A DNA stretch of 58,414 nucleotides from Bacteroidales bacterium H5 (lineage in GTDB: Bacteria; Bacteroidota; Bacteroidia; Bacteroidales; Muribaculaceae). Position 1 is the first letter of the stretch. Every line of letters begins with the position of its first letter. Location: positions 1-58,414 of the forward strand of contig DAAQ01000019.1 in NCBI GenBank assembly GCA_001701225.1. The letters are read 5' to 3'. A program made the translations under genes and the position numbers. Under the pieces are notes generated by a model, which saw nothing but the letters and a program-made list of their open reading frames with translations, made no database searches and was not told the DNA's origin. This document shows positions 1 through 8,702 of this stretch, piece after piece.

Positions 1-546
1 GCGGATGATGCCCCTATGTTCGAGGCCGACACCGACCGTCTTGTGCTGACAGACAATTCCGTGCCGGGCTTCCTCGAGGCTGTCGACCAGCTCCATCTGG
101 CCACGGCCACCTCAGGAGAGGTCGAGGCCATCCTGAGGTATTTTCACGCCGGGGATGACATCGAGGCCTGGAGAAGTCTCCGGAAGGTACAGGTCCGGGG
201 TTACGACAAGTGCGGCAGGGTCAACCGCTTCTGTCTCGAGGGGCGCACGATGTGGCTTGACTCCGGCATGCGCCGGAAGATATACTCGCGCCTCGCCGCC
301 GAGGAGGCCTCCGGGCGTGACACCACGACACTGTGGGATGGCACGACACCGATGCGCATGCCGGTCGGAACTGCCCGGGAGATGCTTGACCGTCTCGAGC
401 TCTACGCCATCGACTGCTACGACACCACCGCCAGGCATCTGGCAGAAATCGAGACGATGCAGACCGTCGGGGAGCTGCGTGCTTTTGACATATCCCTCGG
501 CTACCCCGAACCCCTGCATTTCTCCATCGCCGACGAGATGGAATAG
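1..546 (+). CDS. Phage tail-associated protein, 5'-truncated, DUF4376-like C-terminus
   Basis: The reading frame is open from the first base, so the N-terminus lies outside the window; the first ATG is at base 16. The visible part (about 180 residues) ends in a helical stretch with an alanine/isoleucine-rich helix followed by a Tyr/Phe-Asp...Gly-Tyr-Pro pattern. This resembles the DUF4376 module found at the C-terminus of many phage tail or tail-fibre-associated proteins. It sits just upstream of the lysis cassette, where tail genes usually end. The exact role is unknown. The family match is from memory of the pattern and is only moderate. Confidence 0.5.
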   Translation, partial: ADDAPMFEADTDRLVLTDNSVPGFLEAVDQLHLATATSGEVEAILRYFHAGDDIEAWRSLRKVQVRGYDKCGRVNRFCLEGRTMWLDSGMRRKIYSRLAAEEASGRDTTTLWDGTTPMRMPVGTAREMLDRLELYAIDCYDTTARHLAEIETMQTVGELRAFDISLGYPEPLHFSIADEME

Positions 547-592
547 CAATCCCCGGATGCGCCTGTGGGCGCCAGTCAAGCTTGGACGAGAG

Positions 593-622
593 GAGGGTGC
601 AAGAGTAGAGTCTTGCGCCCTC
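593..622 (+). terminator. Hairpin after the tail gene
   Basis: A 12-bp stem with one G.T pair (593-604 with 611-622) encloses a 6-base loop, 47 bases after the preceding stop codon. No strong T-tract follows, so it may be a weak terminator or an mRNA 3'-end stabiliser separating the structural and lysis transcripts. Confidence 0.45.
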
Positions 623-670
623 ATTGTCTCGCGTCACAAAAGTTAAAGCATGGCAATGACAGTATGTGGG

Positions 671-678
671 TAACTTTG
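671..678 (+). promoter_or_regulatory. Bacteroidota -7 element for lysis cassette
   Basis: TAACTTTG fits the TAnnTTTG consensus and lies 23 bases before the ATG at 702. I see no clear -33 element. It suggests that the lysis genes have their own promoter and argues against the in-frame GTG at 666 as the start of the holin. Confidence 0.5.
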
Positions 679-701
679 TCCCGAACCAAAATATTACAGC
701 T

Positions 702-1178
702 ATGCACCCGAACCAATTCTTATCAGATGTACTGCGATGGATGTTCACGGCATTAGGCGCAGTTGTGGCAATACTGGAACCCACATTGCCATACATCCTT
801 ATCTGCACTCTCATGATTCTGGCCGACTGCTTTACAGCGTGGTCATTGTCAAGAAGAGCACGTAAGGCCCATCCCGACCGGGTGAGCAAGGATGGCAAGA
901 AATTCAAGAGTCACCATTTCGGCACGGTAATACTGACCATCCTGAAAGCATGGGCATTGATTATCATGTCATTCTTGATACAACGGCATATCACAGACGG
1001 GATGCCTATTGACCTGACGAAAGTAGCCGCTGGTGCCATCTGTTTTTGGCAGCTATGGTCAATACTGGAGAACGAAAGCAGTTGCAATGGCGCGAAATGG
1101 GCCACCATATTGCAGAGGATACTTGTTGACAAAACCTCCCGTCATTTTGACATAGACCTTGACGAACTCAAAGGCTGA
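702..1178 (+). CDS. Phage holin family protein
   Basis: A 158-residue membrane protein with about three hydrophobic segments: two close together near residues 10-45 and one near 70-95. A charged loop between them is rich in Arg/Lys, and the tail is hydrophilic and acidic. This layout, and its place directly before an amidase, fit the phage holin families that make the inner-membrane hole releasing endolysin. The ATG at 702 is chosen because a TAACTTTG promoter element overlaps the upstream in-frame GTG. The stop is 6 bases before the amidase start, so the two are probably co-translated. The function is inferred from topology and context rather than a unique motif. Confidence 0.75.
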   Translation: MHPNQFLSDVLRWMFTALGAVVAILEPTLPYILICTLMILADCFTAWSLSRRARKAHPDRVSKDGKKFKSHHFGTVILTILKAWALIIMSFLIQRHITDGMPIDLTKVAAGAICFWQLWSILENESSCNGAKWATILQRILVDKTSRHFDIDLDELKG

Positions 1179-1184
1179 TTGTAT

Positions 1185-1799
1185 ATGAAAGTGAAAGTTA
1201 TTATTGACAATGGACATGGCGACCCGCCATTGACGGAAGGCAAGCTCAGTCCCGACGGGCGTCTCAAAGAATACTGCTACTGCCGGGAGATTGCACAGCG
1301 CGTCAGCCGGGAGTTATCCCTTCGGGGTGTTGACACAATTCTCCTTGTGCCGGAGAAAACCGACACTCCATTGAAGGAGCGTGTGCGCAAGGTCAATGCA
1401 TGGTCGAAGAAACTTGGCGCTCAGAATGTAGTGCTTGTGTCGATACACAACAATGCCGCCGGAGCTGACGGCAAATGGCATGAGGCCACCGGCTTTTCGG
1501 TATTCGTCAGCAAAAACGCATCGAACAAGTCAAAAAAACTTGCCCAGATATTCACGGACAACGCCACCGATATGGGACTGATGGGCAACCGTTGTGTGCC
1601 TCCCGAAAAGTATTGGGTACAGCCGCTTGCCATGACGCGCGATACGGCCTGTCCGGCGGTGCTGACCGAGAATCTCTTTCAGGATAATAAGGGCGATGTG
1701 GAATTCTTGCTTTCGGAAGAGGGCAAGAGGGCAATCACCAGACTGCACGTCAACTCAATCATCCAGTATATTGAATACGTCAACACTCTCAGCACATGA
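1185..1799 (+). CDS. N-acetylmuramoyl-L-alanine amidase (endolysin)
   Basis: An Amidase_3-type zinc amidase of about 204 residues that cuts the bond between MurNAc and L-Ala in peptidoglycan at lysis. Visible motifs are the N-terminal IIDNGHG zinc-ligand histidine, a conserved glutamate in the REIAQRV helix, the second histidine in SIHNNAAG, and the C-terminal catalytic glutamate in LTENLFQ. The protein is little more than the catalytic domain, with no signal peptide, so it needs the upstream holin for export. I prefer the ATG at 1185; the TTG at 1179 would touch the holin stop. Its end overlaps the next gene's ATG by 4 bases. Confidence 0.9.
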   Translation: MKVKVIIDNGHGDPPLTEGKLSPDGRLKEYCYCREIAQRVSRELSLRGVDTILLVPEKTDTPLKERVRKVNAWSKKLGAQNVVLVSIHNNAAGADGKWHEATGFSVFVSKNASNKSKKLAQIFTDNATDMGLMGNRCVPPEKYWVQPLAMTRDTACPAVLTENLFQDNKGDVEFLLSEEGKRAITRLHVNSIIQYIEYVNTLST

Positions 1800-2383
1800 A
1801 AACAAAACACTATTTTCTGTTGGCCCTCGGCTGGCTGACAGCTTTTCTTGTCGGACTGCTCATTGGCAATGACCGCACGGAGGCACCATCCGGCACCGTG
1901 ATGGAAACAAGAGAAACAACCGTGGACACCATTCCGTATCACGCACCGATGCCGCAGTCGGAGTTGGCGTCAGGCACACGCCGCTATACTCTGCCGGTCT
2001 ATCGATTCATCGGTGGAGGGTATGGAGGTGAGCCTCGACAACGCCATGACAATGACAGTCTCAATGTTGACACCATTAACACTGCTCATTATGGCACCGG
2101 CGCAGGAGGCGAGCCTCGATGTTGTGAGGACAGTGCAATTGTGGGACTCCCGATTATTCAACGTCACTATGCCGACAGCACTTATGATGCATGGATAAGC
2201 GGCCCGGTTGACCCACGGCTCGACAGCCTCAGAGTATTTGCGTCAACCTCCATCATCACCAAAAGAGAATGGAAGCCTCCCAAGCGTTGGCACATAGGAC
2301 CAACCGTCGGATTTGGCTTTACGCCTCACGGTTTTGAACCATTCATCGGGGTCAGTGTGACATATTCATTAATTGAACTATAA
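1796..2383 (+). CDS. DUF6808-like single-span membrane protein of the lysis module
   Basis: A 195-residue protein with one N-terminal transmembrane or uncleaved signal segment (about residues 5-24), then a Thr/Pro-rich linker and a C-terminal domain with the pattern YADSTYDAWISGP...LDSLRVF. That pattern is typical of the DUF6808 proteins of Bacteroidales prophages. The start overlaps the amidase stop (ATGA), and its own stop shares a base with the next gene. Membrane anchoring and position right after holin and amidase suggest a spanin-like role in disrupting the outer membrane. This is inference only; the sequence shows no spanin lipobox. Confidence 0.6.
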   Translation: MKTKHYFLLALGWLTAFLVGLLIGNDRTEAPSGTVMETRETTVDTIPYHAPMPQSELASGTRRYTLPVYRFIGGGYGGEPRQRHDNDSLNVDTINTAHYGTGAGGEPRCCEDSAIVGLPIIQRHYADSTYDAWISGPVDPRLDSLRVFASTSIITKREWKPPKRWHIGPTVGFGFTPHGFEPFIGVSVTYSLIEL

Positions 2384-2847
2384 TGGAAACAATAACCATA
2401 CAGATATTTCAGGACGACGTGTATGAGGAGGTGGCCAAGGCGACCGATTACACCGGGTCGAAACTGATAGACAGTGACGACACTGCGCGCGACCGCATAC
2501 TCGCCGCTGATGATGACCTCGCCGAGCTGAGCAGGTTTTGGGTAGAGGCGGCACTTGCCACCAACGAGAACCTGAAGGAAATGCTGGTGTCGGGACGGAC
2601 GAAAGAAATCCTCGGCAAGACAGGTTATGAAGCCGTAATTGAGGTCAGCAAGTCTTTTGACAAGATGCTCACGGCGAGCGTGCAGTCAACCCTGCGCAGT
2701 TTCTTCATTGCATCAATTATCGGGCAATGGTTCAAATTCGCCAACAAAGGCGAGGCAAAGGACTATTTCACACAGGCGGCCGACATGATGGAGAGCGCCG
2801 AGAGGTTGCTATACAGCCGCAGGAAGCCGACACGCCCCACCGACTAA
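2383..2847 (+). CDS. Unknown phage protein, paralogue 1 of 3
   Basis: A soluble, mostly helical protein of 154 residues. It shares a layout with the two following genes: an acidic first third with a Ser/Asp-Asp...Arg/His patch, a central helix, then a C-terminal helix with a Trp (GQWFKFANKGEAKDYFTQA) ending in a basic Arg-Lys-Pro/Arg-Pro-Thr-Asp tail. No enzyme motif is visible. It lies between lysis genes and a convergent large probable virion gene, so a structural or connector role is possible. No known family was recognised. Confidence 0.6.
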   Translation: METITIQIFQDDVYEEVAKATDYTGSKLIDSDDTARDRILAADDDLAELSRFWVEAALATNENLKEMLVSGRTKEILGKTGYEAVIEVSKSFDKMLTASVQSTLRSFFIASIIGQWFKFANKGEAKDYFTQAADMMESAERLLYSRRKPTRPTD

Positions 2848-2871
2848 TCAATATCTAAATAATCACAAACT

Positions 2872-3381
2872 ATGCCAATCCCCACTTTAGGCGCAAAGAA
2901 GAATGTCACAGCCACAATTAAAATCTCGTGGCTGCTATTTGACATCATGAATGAGACGTTCCTGCGCGGACGTACTATTCAGAACAAAGACAACCACAAA
3001 GAGGTTGCAAGTATGTTCGCCTCGGAGGACGAGGAAAACCGCGAGAAGATTCTACGCTCAGTCAAGAGGGCCTTTGCTGAGGTTCAGACCGAACTGGGCG
3101 AGTATCTCAACGAGAACGGCACAACCACTGACAACAGCCACTATGACGGAAGCCATGACCTTGTGCTGAATCTCACCATGCCGAGCAACTTCAATGAAGC
3201 CGCGACAACCGGCGTAGGCGAAGCCGTACACGCATATCTCGCCAACACCGCTATCGCCGACTGGTACATGGTTACCAACAAGGCAGACGCGGAGCAATAC
3301 TACGCCCTTGCCAACAAGAACATGGAGTTAATCCGTCAGACCGTGAGCAAGCGTAGCCGCCCGGCACGTCCCACCGACTAA
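2872..3381 (+). CDS. Unknown phage protein, paralogue 2 of 3
   Basis: A 169-residue helical protein, diverged from its neighbours but with the same layout. The first third carries a NKDNHKEV patch, followed by an acidic DEEN stretch, a long amphipathic helix, a region with a Leu-Asn-Leu-Thr-Met-Pro turn, and the C-terminal IADWYMVTNKADAEQYYALA helix. The tail ends ARPTD, as in the preceding gene (TRPTD). No catalytic residues are evident. It starts 24 bases after the preceding stop and ends 12 bases before the next start, so it is clearly co-transcribed. Function unknown. Confidence 0.65.
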   Translation: MPIPTLGAKKNVTATIKISWLLFDIMNETFLRGRTIQNKDNHKEVASMFASEDEENREKILRSVKRAFAEVQTELGEYLNENGTTTDNSHYDGSHDLVLNLTMPSNFNEAATTGVGEAVHAYLANTAIADWYMVTNKADAEQYYALANKNMELIRQTVSKRSRPARPTD

Positions 3382-3393
3382 TCCCAGTATCCC

Positions 3394-3918
3394 ATGAGTT
3401 GCTTTTTGGAAGAAAAGGACGGCAGGCTCAACGCCGTGTTAGGGTTCAAGCGCGACCAACTGCTGTATGACATAAAGAACTATGCCTTTATAGAGGGAAG
3501 CGTCATGGACACGGAAAGCAACCACAACCGCCACATGGTGCAGGATGTTGGCGAGGTCGGAAACGTGGACCGTGTGACGCGAGTGCTGAATCTGACAGTG
3601 TGCAAGTGCCGAGAACTCCTGTACCCCTACACTAAGAACGACCTGCACCGCACGGAACTGGACGACAACCTGCGTGAGCCGCCGGTCTATGGGATAGTGT
3701 TGAGCGTACCGCTTGACTTTTCGCAGACCACTCTCTATCTGCTTGAAAACCTCATACACGAGTATCTTGTCTGCAAGGCTGTGGCCGACTGGCTGAGCAT
3801 TACCAACACGCCAAAGGCGCAGGTATGGGAAGCGAAAGCCGAGGAGGCGGAGAGCGAGATACGGATAAACCTGCACAACAGGATTGCAAAGCCCCGGAGG
3901 CGTATGCATCCATTTTGA
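3394..3918 (+). CDS. Unknown phage protein, paralogue 3 of 3
   Basis: The third tandem member, 174 residues. It shows the same SNHNRH patch, a central helix, a Val-Pro-Leu-Asp-Phe turn where paralogue 2 has Met-Pro-Ser-Asn-Phe, and a C-terminal VADWLSITNTPKAQVWEAKA helix followed by a strongly basic tail (Lys-Pro-Arg-Arg-Arg). It is the last gene of the rightward transcript and is followed at once by a bidirectional hairpin terminator. The matched C-terminal Asp-Trp...Thr-Asn helices in paralogues 2 and 3 make common ancestry likely. Function unknown; a tandem set of virion connector or tail proteins is one guess. Confidence 0.65.
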   Translation: MSCFLEEKDGRLNAVLGFKRDQLLYDIKNYAFIEGSVMDTESNHNRHMVQDVGEVGNVDRVTRVLNLTVCKCRELLYPYTKNDLHRTELDDNLREPPVYGIVLSVPLDFSQTTLYLLENLIHEYLVCKAVADWLSITNTPKAQVWEAKAEEAESEIRINLHNRIAKPRRRMHPF

Positions 3919-3936
3919 AGTTGCCACGTCAAAAAT

Positions 3937-3969
3937 AAAGGCTGCTGTGCATCACGCATGGCGGCCTTT
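3937..3969. terminator. Bidirectional terminator between convergent operons
   Basis: AAAGGC pairs with GCCTTT at the base. Eight further pairs (three wobble) extend the stem to 14 bp around a 5-base loop. An A-rich run precedes it and a T-rich run follows, so it can stop transcription from the lysis side and from the long leftward operon. Confidence 0.75.
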
Positions 3970-3999
3970 CTCTTCTTACAATAGAAATTAGTACATGAG

Positions 4000-6717
4000 C
4001 TATCTGAGTTGATTGGTCAGGCGCGGAGTGAACTGCACAGACGCGCCATAGATGCTTTCATCGGGAGAGAGGTTGCAAAGCAGTGCCACCCGAAAATACT
4101 TGTAGGGGGTGCCATGGAAGCCTCGCAGGTAATGGTCTTTGCTTGACCATATCAAATGCCAGTTATATAGGTCTCGTGAGGCGTAGAGGACGGACTGGAC
4201 GTGACCTCTGGTGAAATTGCCCCGCTGGACGATTGTCCCCACAGTCTTGTGGATGTCTGGCATATCGAGTTTGAGAGGGCGTGTCAGGAGTAGACCTGGG
4301 TAGTTTTCGGTGTCTGCCACCGTGAAATCCACGAGGTTGCAATCCCGGTCCACAGCGAGAGCGTCGGGGTATGAATTTACGCCATAGTCAATCTTTGAGG
4401 ACATCATTCCCCACAGCCTTGACCTGAGGGAATATACATAGGCGTATGTGTGTTGTGGAGAGAATATGATGATGTGTTGATGGGCATAATCATAAATCAT
4501 GCCGCATGTCTTGAGAAATTCCGTGAATGGGGCTATGGGGAAGCATGTGCTGTCGTCATGGCCGAGAATGGAGTGCAATGTGTCCATACCGGGCAGAGAG
4601 AGGACATCAAAGGGAGTATCCGTGGCAATGGCATCTGAGATGCACTGGGCCTGGGAGCCGGAGAGTAGCATTATGCCACGTGATGTGGCGAACAGTACTG
4701 CAGAGTCAATCTGGGTGATGCTTGAGGGATTGATGCAGACATCGCGTGTGATAGGCTGACGTGCGGAATATGTGCCTGTCGAGTTTGTCTCAAGAGCCCA
4801 TACGCCTTCGGACGTGAAGGCGTATAGGGGGAATTGACCGAACTGCCCTTGCGAGAGTGCCTTGGCCGCGGAACATATTCTATATACGTCGCCGGAGCCG
4901 ACAGTGTTGATGCCGAGAACAGGAAACGAAAAAGGATTATTGATTTCTGATGTGTATATCTTGGAACTGACACTTACAGATGTCGCGCACGCGTCCGTCT
5001 CAGCCTCCACATTAGCCGGAGGAGAGGCCGAGTTGAAATCTGCATTGTACCAGTATGCGCCATTAAGGAAATCATGTGGAGTGAGGTCGACGAGATATTT
5101 CTGATTCTCGGTAACCATTATCTCCATCCTGTACGCCGAAGAGTCAGGATAGTAGAGGTATCGCGGAAAGTTAGACGGAAGATTGTGAATACTGTCCGCC
5201 TCTGTGATGCCGCCCCCGTTATGTATTGAATGACAACGGATACCGTTGAGCCGTGTCCATACCGTTATCCTGACATTGTTTGCTACAAGTCCCTCCGGGT
5301 TGCCGAACTGCATACATGAGCGCAGGGGGAAAGGCTCGGCGGGGGATATGCTGATGCCCGCAAGATTCAGGCGTGAGTTGAAAGTGTAGAGAGATGTCGC
5401 TTCTATGCGGCAATGAGACTGATAGTCATCCGTGAGAGTTTCATGCGCGACCAAAGAGGCCAGATTGCTATCCGAAAGCTTAAGGCGCGACATAGAAGAC
5501 ATTCCCTTTATATCTTTGATGTCAATTTCGGCAATCTTATAGAATTGGTGAGCGTTGCGTATGTTGTCATGGAAATGCTCATGCTGCCTGATGTTGACTA
5601 TTCTGTAACTGTTGTTCCCATCGGTCGCCATCGTGTGGTCGATATATTTCGATGAGATATTTTCGGCGTAGTGACCGACAAAGACAGTGGAGGGGGTTGG
5701 GTCTGTGTCTCCCCGCAATGAAAGATTGGCGGCGTTCCAGTCATAGAGCGAGAGCAGCATTGACCGTGTATCGGTGACAGGTCGCCATTCAAGGTCTTTG
5801 GCCTGGTCGTATGTATATATGGGCGCGGAGATATAGATATCGATTCCCGATATGATATCCGACCAATTGGCAAGTTCTGCGATACCATCAGCGAGAATGC
5901 GGTATGCGAGGGCGAAATAATCGACATTGAGCTGCAATGTGGCAGTAAGCACTCCGTCTTCTGCCGGATGTGTACCGTCATCGGTGTATTTGACAATGGG
6001 AGGTGTGACGGTCGGGAGCATGAGGATTGGAGAGGAGTGCCATGAGTGGGAACCGTCATACAGACGATATGCATACCTTACGAAAAATGGCTGGTAGAAC
6101 AGGCCTTGTGATGTTACCTTATCGGCTATGGACGGATTAAGCAGACCGTAGACCATCTCGGTCATGGAGGCAAGGTCTGCCTTAAGGGCATGACCTCTCA
6201 GCCCGCTCCATCCGGGCGCGCATCGAGCCGGTATGGAATATTGCCCTGATTCGGTCAGAGTACCGACACGGCACATGCCGAAATCCATAGAGATGAAAGG
6301 CGGACGGTTGCCAAGGAGCATGTAACCACCGTCTTTCCACAGGAGGTAATGAAGCCCTGAATCCAATGCAAGTATCAGCGTGTTGCCAAGAGCGGCAATA
6401 TCGTGCAGATGACTGTATGTGGAGATGAGGATCGCGTCAGCAGTACTGGTGACCAAGGGGTCTTTTTTCAACCAGTAGATTTCCAGTCCGTTCTCGGGGG
6501 TCTCTCTCGCAAGTATGTAGTTCTTCTGTCCGGGGACGTTATGGACCAACAGAACCCGCTCGTGCTGCAGGAGCTTCAGAATGATTGAGGGCCCCGGGAT
6601 GGCCTTTATATGTCCGTCTTCAGAGATGAGATTCAGGGATGCGGAAAGGTCTCCGTCCGGGCACTCGTAGTCGGAAGGAGTTGCGGTATAGCCGTTGTAT
6701 TTAACCTCATTGGTCAT
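4000..6717 (-). CDS. Large probable phage virion protein (DNA-stabilisation/tail-hub-like)
   Basis: A 905-residue protein with no signal peptide and mostly predicted beta structure. Near the N-terminus it has a Asp-Gly-Asp-Leu-Ser...Leu-Asn-Leu-Ile...Gly-His-Ile-Lys-Ala-Ile-Pro-Gly-Pro pattern followed by repeated beta-blade-like strands. That general look (a 'values list' start, then a propeller) recalls the packaged-DNA-stabilisation or tail-hub proteins of podoviruses such as P22 gp10. The likeness is impressionistic. The start at 6717 is fixed by an ATGA overlap with the upstream gene; an upstream in-frame ATG at 6762 would lie inside that gene. It is the last gene of the leftward operon, an odd place for a virion gene. 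Confidence 0.5.
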   Translation of the reverse strand: MTNEVKYNGYTATPSDYECPDGDLSASLNLISEDGHIKAIPGPSIILKLLQHERVLLVHNVPGQKNYILARETPENGLEIYWLKKDPLVTSTADAILISTYSHLHDIAALGNTLILALDSGLHYLLWKDGGYMLLGNRPPFISMDFGMCRVGTLTESGQYSIPARCAPGWSGLRGHALKADLASMTEMVYGLLNPSIADKVTSQGLFYQPFFVRYAYRLYDGSHSWHSSPILMLPTVTPPIVKYTDDGTHPAEDGVLTATLQLNVDYFALAYRILADGIAELANWSDIISGIDIYISAPIYTYDQAKDLEWRPVTDTRSMLLSLYDWNAANLSLRGDTDPTPSTVFVGHYAENISSKYIDHTMATDGNNSYRIVNIRQHEHFHDNIRNAHQFYKIAEIDIKDIKGMSSMSRLKLSDSNLASLVAHETLTDDYQSHCRIEATSLYTFNSRLNLAGISISPAEPFPLRSCMQFGNPEGLVANNVRITVWTRLNGIRCHSIHNGGGITEADSIHNLPSNFPRYLYYPDSSAYRMEIMVTENQKYLVDLTPHDFLNGAYWYNADFNSASPPANVEAETDACATSVSVSSKIYTSEINNPFSFPVLGINTVGSGDVYRICSAAKALSQGQFGQFPLYAFTSEGVWALETNSTGTYSARQPITRDVCINPSSITQIDSAVLFATSRGIMLLSGSQAQCISDAIATDTPFDVLSLPGMDTLHSILGHDDSTCFPIAPFTEFLKTCGMIYDYAHQHIIIFSPQHTYAYVYSLRSRLWGMMSSKIDYGVNSYPDALAVDRDCNLVDFTVADTENYPGLLLTRPLKLDMPDIHKTVGTIVQRGNFTRGHVQSVLYASRDLYNWHLIWSSKDHYLRGFHGTPYKYFRVALLCNLSPDESIYGASVQFTPRLTNQLR

Positions 6718-7082
6718 AGCGGATGCAATGTTATGATTGGAACATAGGTCATGTTGTCGCACTCGAATGACTCGCCAACCATATAGGCGACCTTGTCAAC
6801 CTTAACTCCGACCGAATCAAGCAGGGCCCGACATAAGCGCACGGAATATGCGCAATAGTTATCGCTCCCTTTCTTCGTGGGATAACACTGCGCTTCATGA
6901 CGGCCGATGTTGTTAACACGGTGAACAGCGTGCAGAAGATACTCGCCGTTGCTCACGGCTATGTTGATTGCATCGCCGGGGCGTAGGGACAGTACATGTG
7001 CCACTCTTGCCGTAATCCGGATGATTCCATTACGGCTAAAAGAAATGTCGGGACGGCGAGTATGTTCCAATAGTTTAATCAT
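6714..7082 (-). CDS. Unknown 122-residue phage protein with AbrB/beta-barrel-like start
   Basis: A small protein beginning with a pattern (Arg-Pro-Asp-Ile-Ser-Phe...Gly-Ile-Ile-Arg-Ile-Thr-Ala-Arg-Val...Leu-Ser-Leu-Arg-Pro-Gly-Asp-Ala-Ile) like a double-psi or swapped-hairpin barrel, as in AbrB-type DNA binders. The second half contains a Cys-Arg-Ala-Leu-Leu segment and no obvious catalytic residues. Its stop overlaps the start of the 905-residue gene by 4 bases, so the two are translationally coupled and perhaps work together. Function is not known; the AbrB likeness is weak. Confidence 0.5.
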   Translation of the reverse strand: MIKLLEHTRRPDISFSRNGIIRITARVAHVLSLRPGDAINIAVSNGEYLLHAVHRVNNIGRHEAQCYPTKKGSDNYCAYSVRLCRALLDSVGVKVDKVAYMVGESFECDNMTYVPIITLHPL

Positions 7083-7124
7083 GGAGCAAAAATAATTGGA
7101 TTTGGATGTGAAAATGTTTTAAGT

Positions 7125-8669
7125 TTAGAAAAGTGACAACTGCTGAGCCACCAGGGGTTCACTGTAATGCGCGACTGGTGCGCCGCGTTCCCTTGCAGTT
7201 TCGCAGAACATCTTTCGGAAGATGTGGAAGAGACAGGCGACAACGATAGAGTTTCCTGCAAGTTTATAGAGCTGCGAATTGGATATGCCTGCGGACAACA
7301 GTCGGTCTATATGATGTTCGGGAACATCCATCAGACGGAAACATTCTCGCGGAGTGAGTTTGCGTATCCAGTATTCGATGAGGGCAAAGTGATTATCCTG
7401 CCACTTTGAGGCAGTCAGTGCGGGAGCTATATTAAACAAACCTCCTTTTGCATATCCGTGACCGCGTTGTATTATTTTTATTTCACGCTGACCGCCTTCT
7501 CCGCAGTTTAGACATGGGGCAATACCCTCAACGGAATAAACGCGCCCACGATGAGGATTTTTGTAGCCGGACTCGTCTATGAGATTGCCAACCTGTATGA
7601 CACGCGCCTCGGCAACCATGCTATCCTTTTGAACAGATGTGAGAGCATTTGCAACGTCAGGACCAAGTTCGATCTGCTGTGTGTTTCGCCCCGATGCATC
7701 GGGGCGACCGCGCATGGCGAAGCCGCGAGGGTCTGATATGAGATAATGCCCGGCAGCGTTTACCCTTGCCAATATTGTACCTGCAATGTCGGGGTCAACA
7801 CGTTGGTTATAGCAATCAATCCATAGTGTTTCCTCCGGGTCAATCTTTCCATCAGCAATCATGGTGTTCAGTCGGCTGTTACCATAGACCGGAACTTTAA
7901 TGAAGGTATCACAAGAGCATAATCCCTCTCTTGTTTTGATTGTACCACTAATCCCCTCACCAGTCTGAAGATTGGCTTTGAAGCCGCATCCTTCTGACTT
8001 CTTGCGCTCGTTGTGCTTTATCAACGCTTGAATCTGCCCTTGCTTCAGCCAATACTTTTCATCAACGTTCTCTTCAAGGACGTGCTTCAGACGGCGCACC
8101 AGTTCAAATGGCGCAGGGAAATAGAACGGCGTGTGTTCGCCGAAGAATGACACCATGAACACGCGCTCACGGTTCTGCGGTACGCCGTAGTCCTTTGCAT
8201 TGAGGACGGCATAGTAATTGGTGTAACCGTGCTTTATCAGCCACTCACGCCACCTGCTGAAATCATTGCTGAATTTCTTTTGCGTGGCAAGTGCCTTTAC
8301 ATTCTCCATGAGAAGGAACTGGGGATGTTTCGTTTCAATAGCATCGGCGCAGGCCCACAAGCATGAAGAGCGCGTACCGCTACCCTCGGTGAAACCACGC
8401 TGTTTGCCTGCCGAAGAGATGTCTTGGCAGGGGAACGAATATGTAAGCAGGTCAAAATCGGCTGTCTGCGTCCAGTCAATCTTGGTTATGTCGCCGTGGT
8501 TGGGAATGGTTTTCCCATGAAGTGTACGATATGCCTTGATAGCGTTCTTGTCAATCTCCGATATTCCGACAGTTTCAAACTGGAAATCGGGGAACGCTTG
8601 GGCAAGCAGCTCAAGGGCGATTGATTGAGAGCCGTAGCCTGCAAAGGCTTCAAAGACGCGGAGCTTCAT
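7125..8669 (-). CDS. Phage DNA (cytosine-5-)-methyltransferase
   Basis: A 514-residue C5-cytosine DNA methyltransferase with the family's ordered motifs: I (FxGxG at residues 9-13, SAM binding), IV (Pro-Cys-Gln at 80-82, with nucleophile Cys81), VI (Glu-Asn-Val at 122-124), VIII (QNRERVF), IX (LTPRECFRLMDVP) and X (KLAGNSIVV). The roughly 250-residue stretch between VIII and IX, which includes the target recognition region, is large. No restriction endonuclease gene is adjacent, so it is an orphan enzyme, as is common in phages, where it shields phage DNA from host restriction. It lies just downstream of two broken genes and in the same operon as an amino-methyltransferase. Confidence 0.92.
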   Translation of the reverse strand: MKLRVFEAFAGYGSQSIALELLAQAFPDFQFETVGISEIDKNAIKAYRTLHGKTIPNHGDITKIDWTQTADFDLLTYSFPCQDISSAGKQRGFTEGSGTRSSCLWACADAIETKHPQFLLMENVKALATQKKFSNDFSRWREWLIKHGYTNYYAVLNAKDYGVPQNRERVFMVSFFGEHTPFYFPAPFELVRRLKHVLEENVDEKYWLKQGQIQALIKHNERKKSEGCGFKANLQTGEGISGTIKTREGLCSCDTFIKVPVYGNSRLNTMIADGKIDPEETLWIDCYNQRVDPDIAGTILARVNAAGHYLISDPRGFAMRGRPDASGRNTQQIELGPDVANALTSVQKDSMVAEARVIQVGNLIDESGYKNPHRGRVYSVEGIAPCLNCGEGGQREIKIIQRGHGYAKGGLFNIAPALTASKWQDNHFALIEYWIRKLTPRECFRLMDVPEHHIDRLLSAGISNSQLYKLAGNSIVVACLFHIFRKMFCETARERGAPVAHYSEPLVAQQLSLF

Positions 8670-8702
8670 TATAAAATTTGCCTGAATTATTGTATACTTT
8701 CT

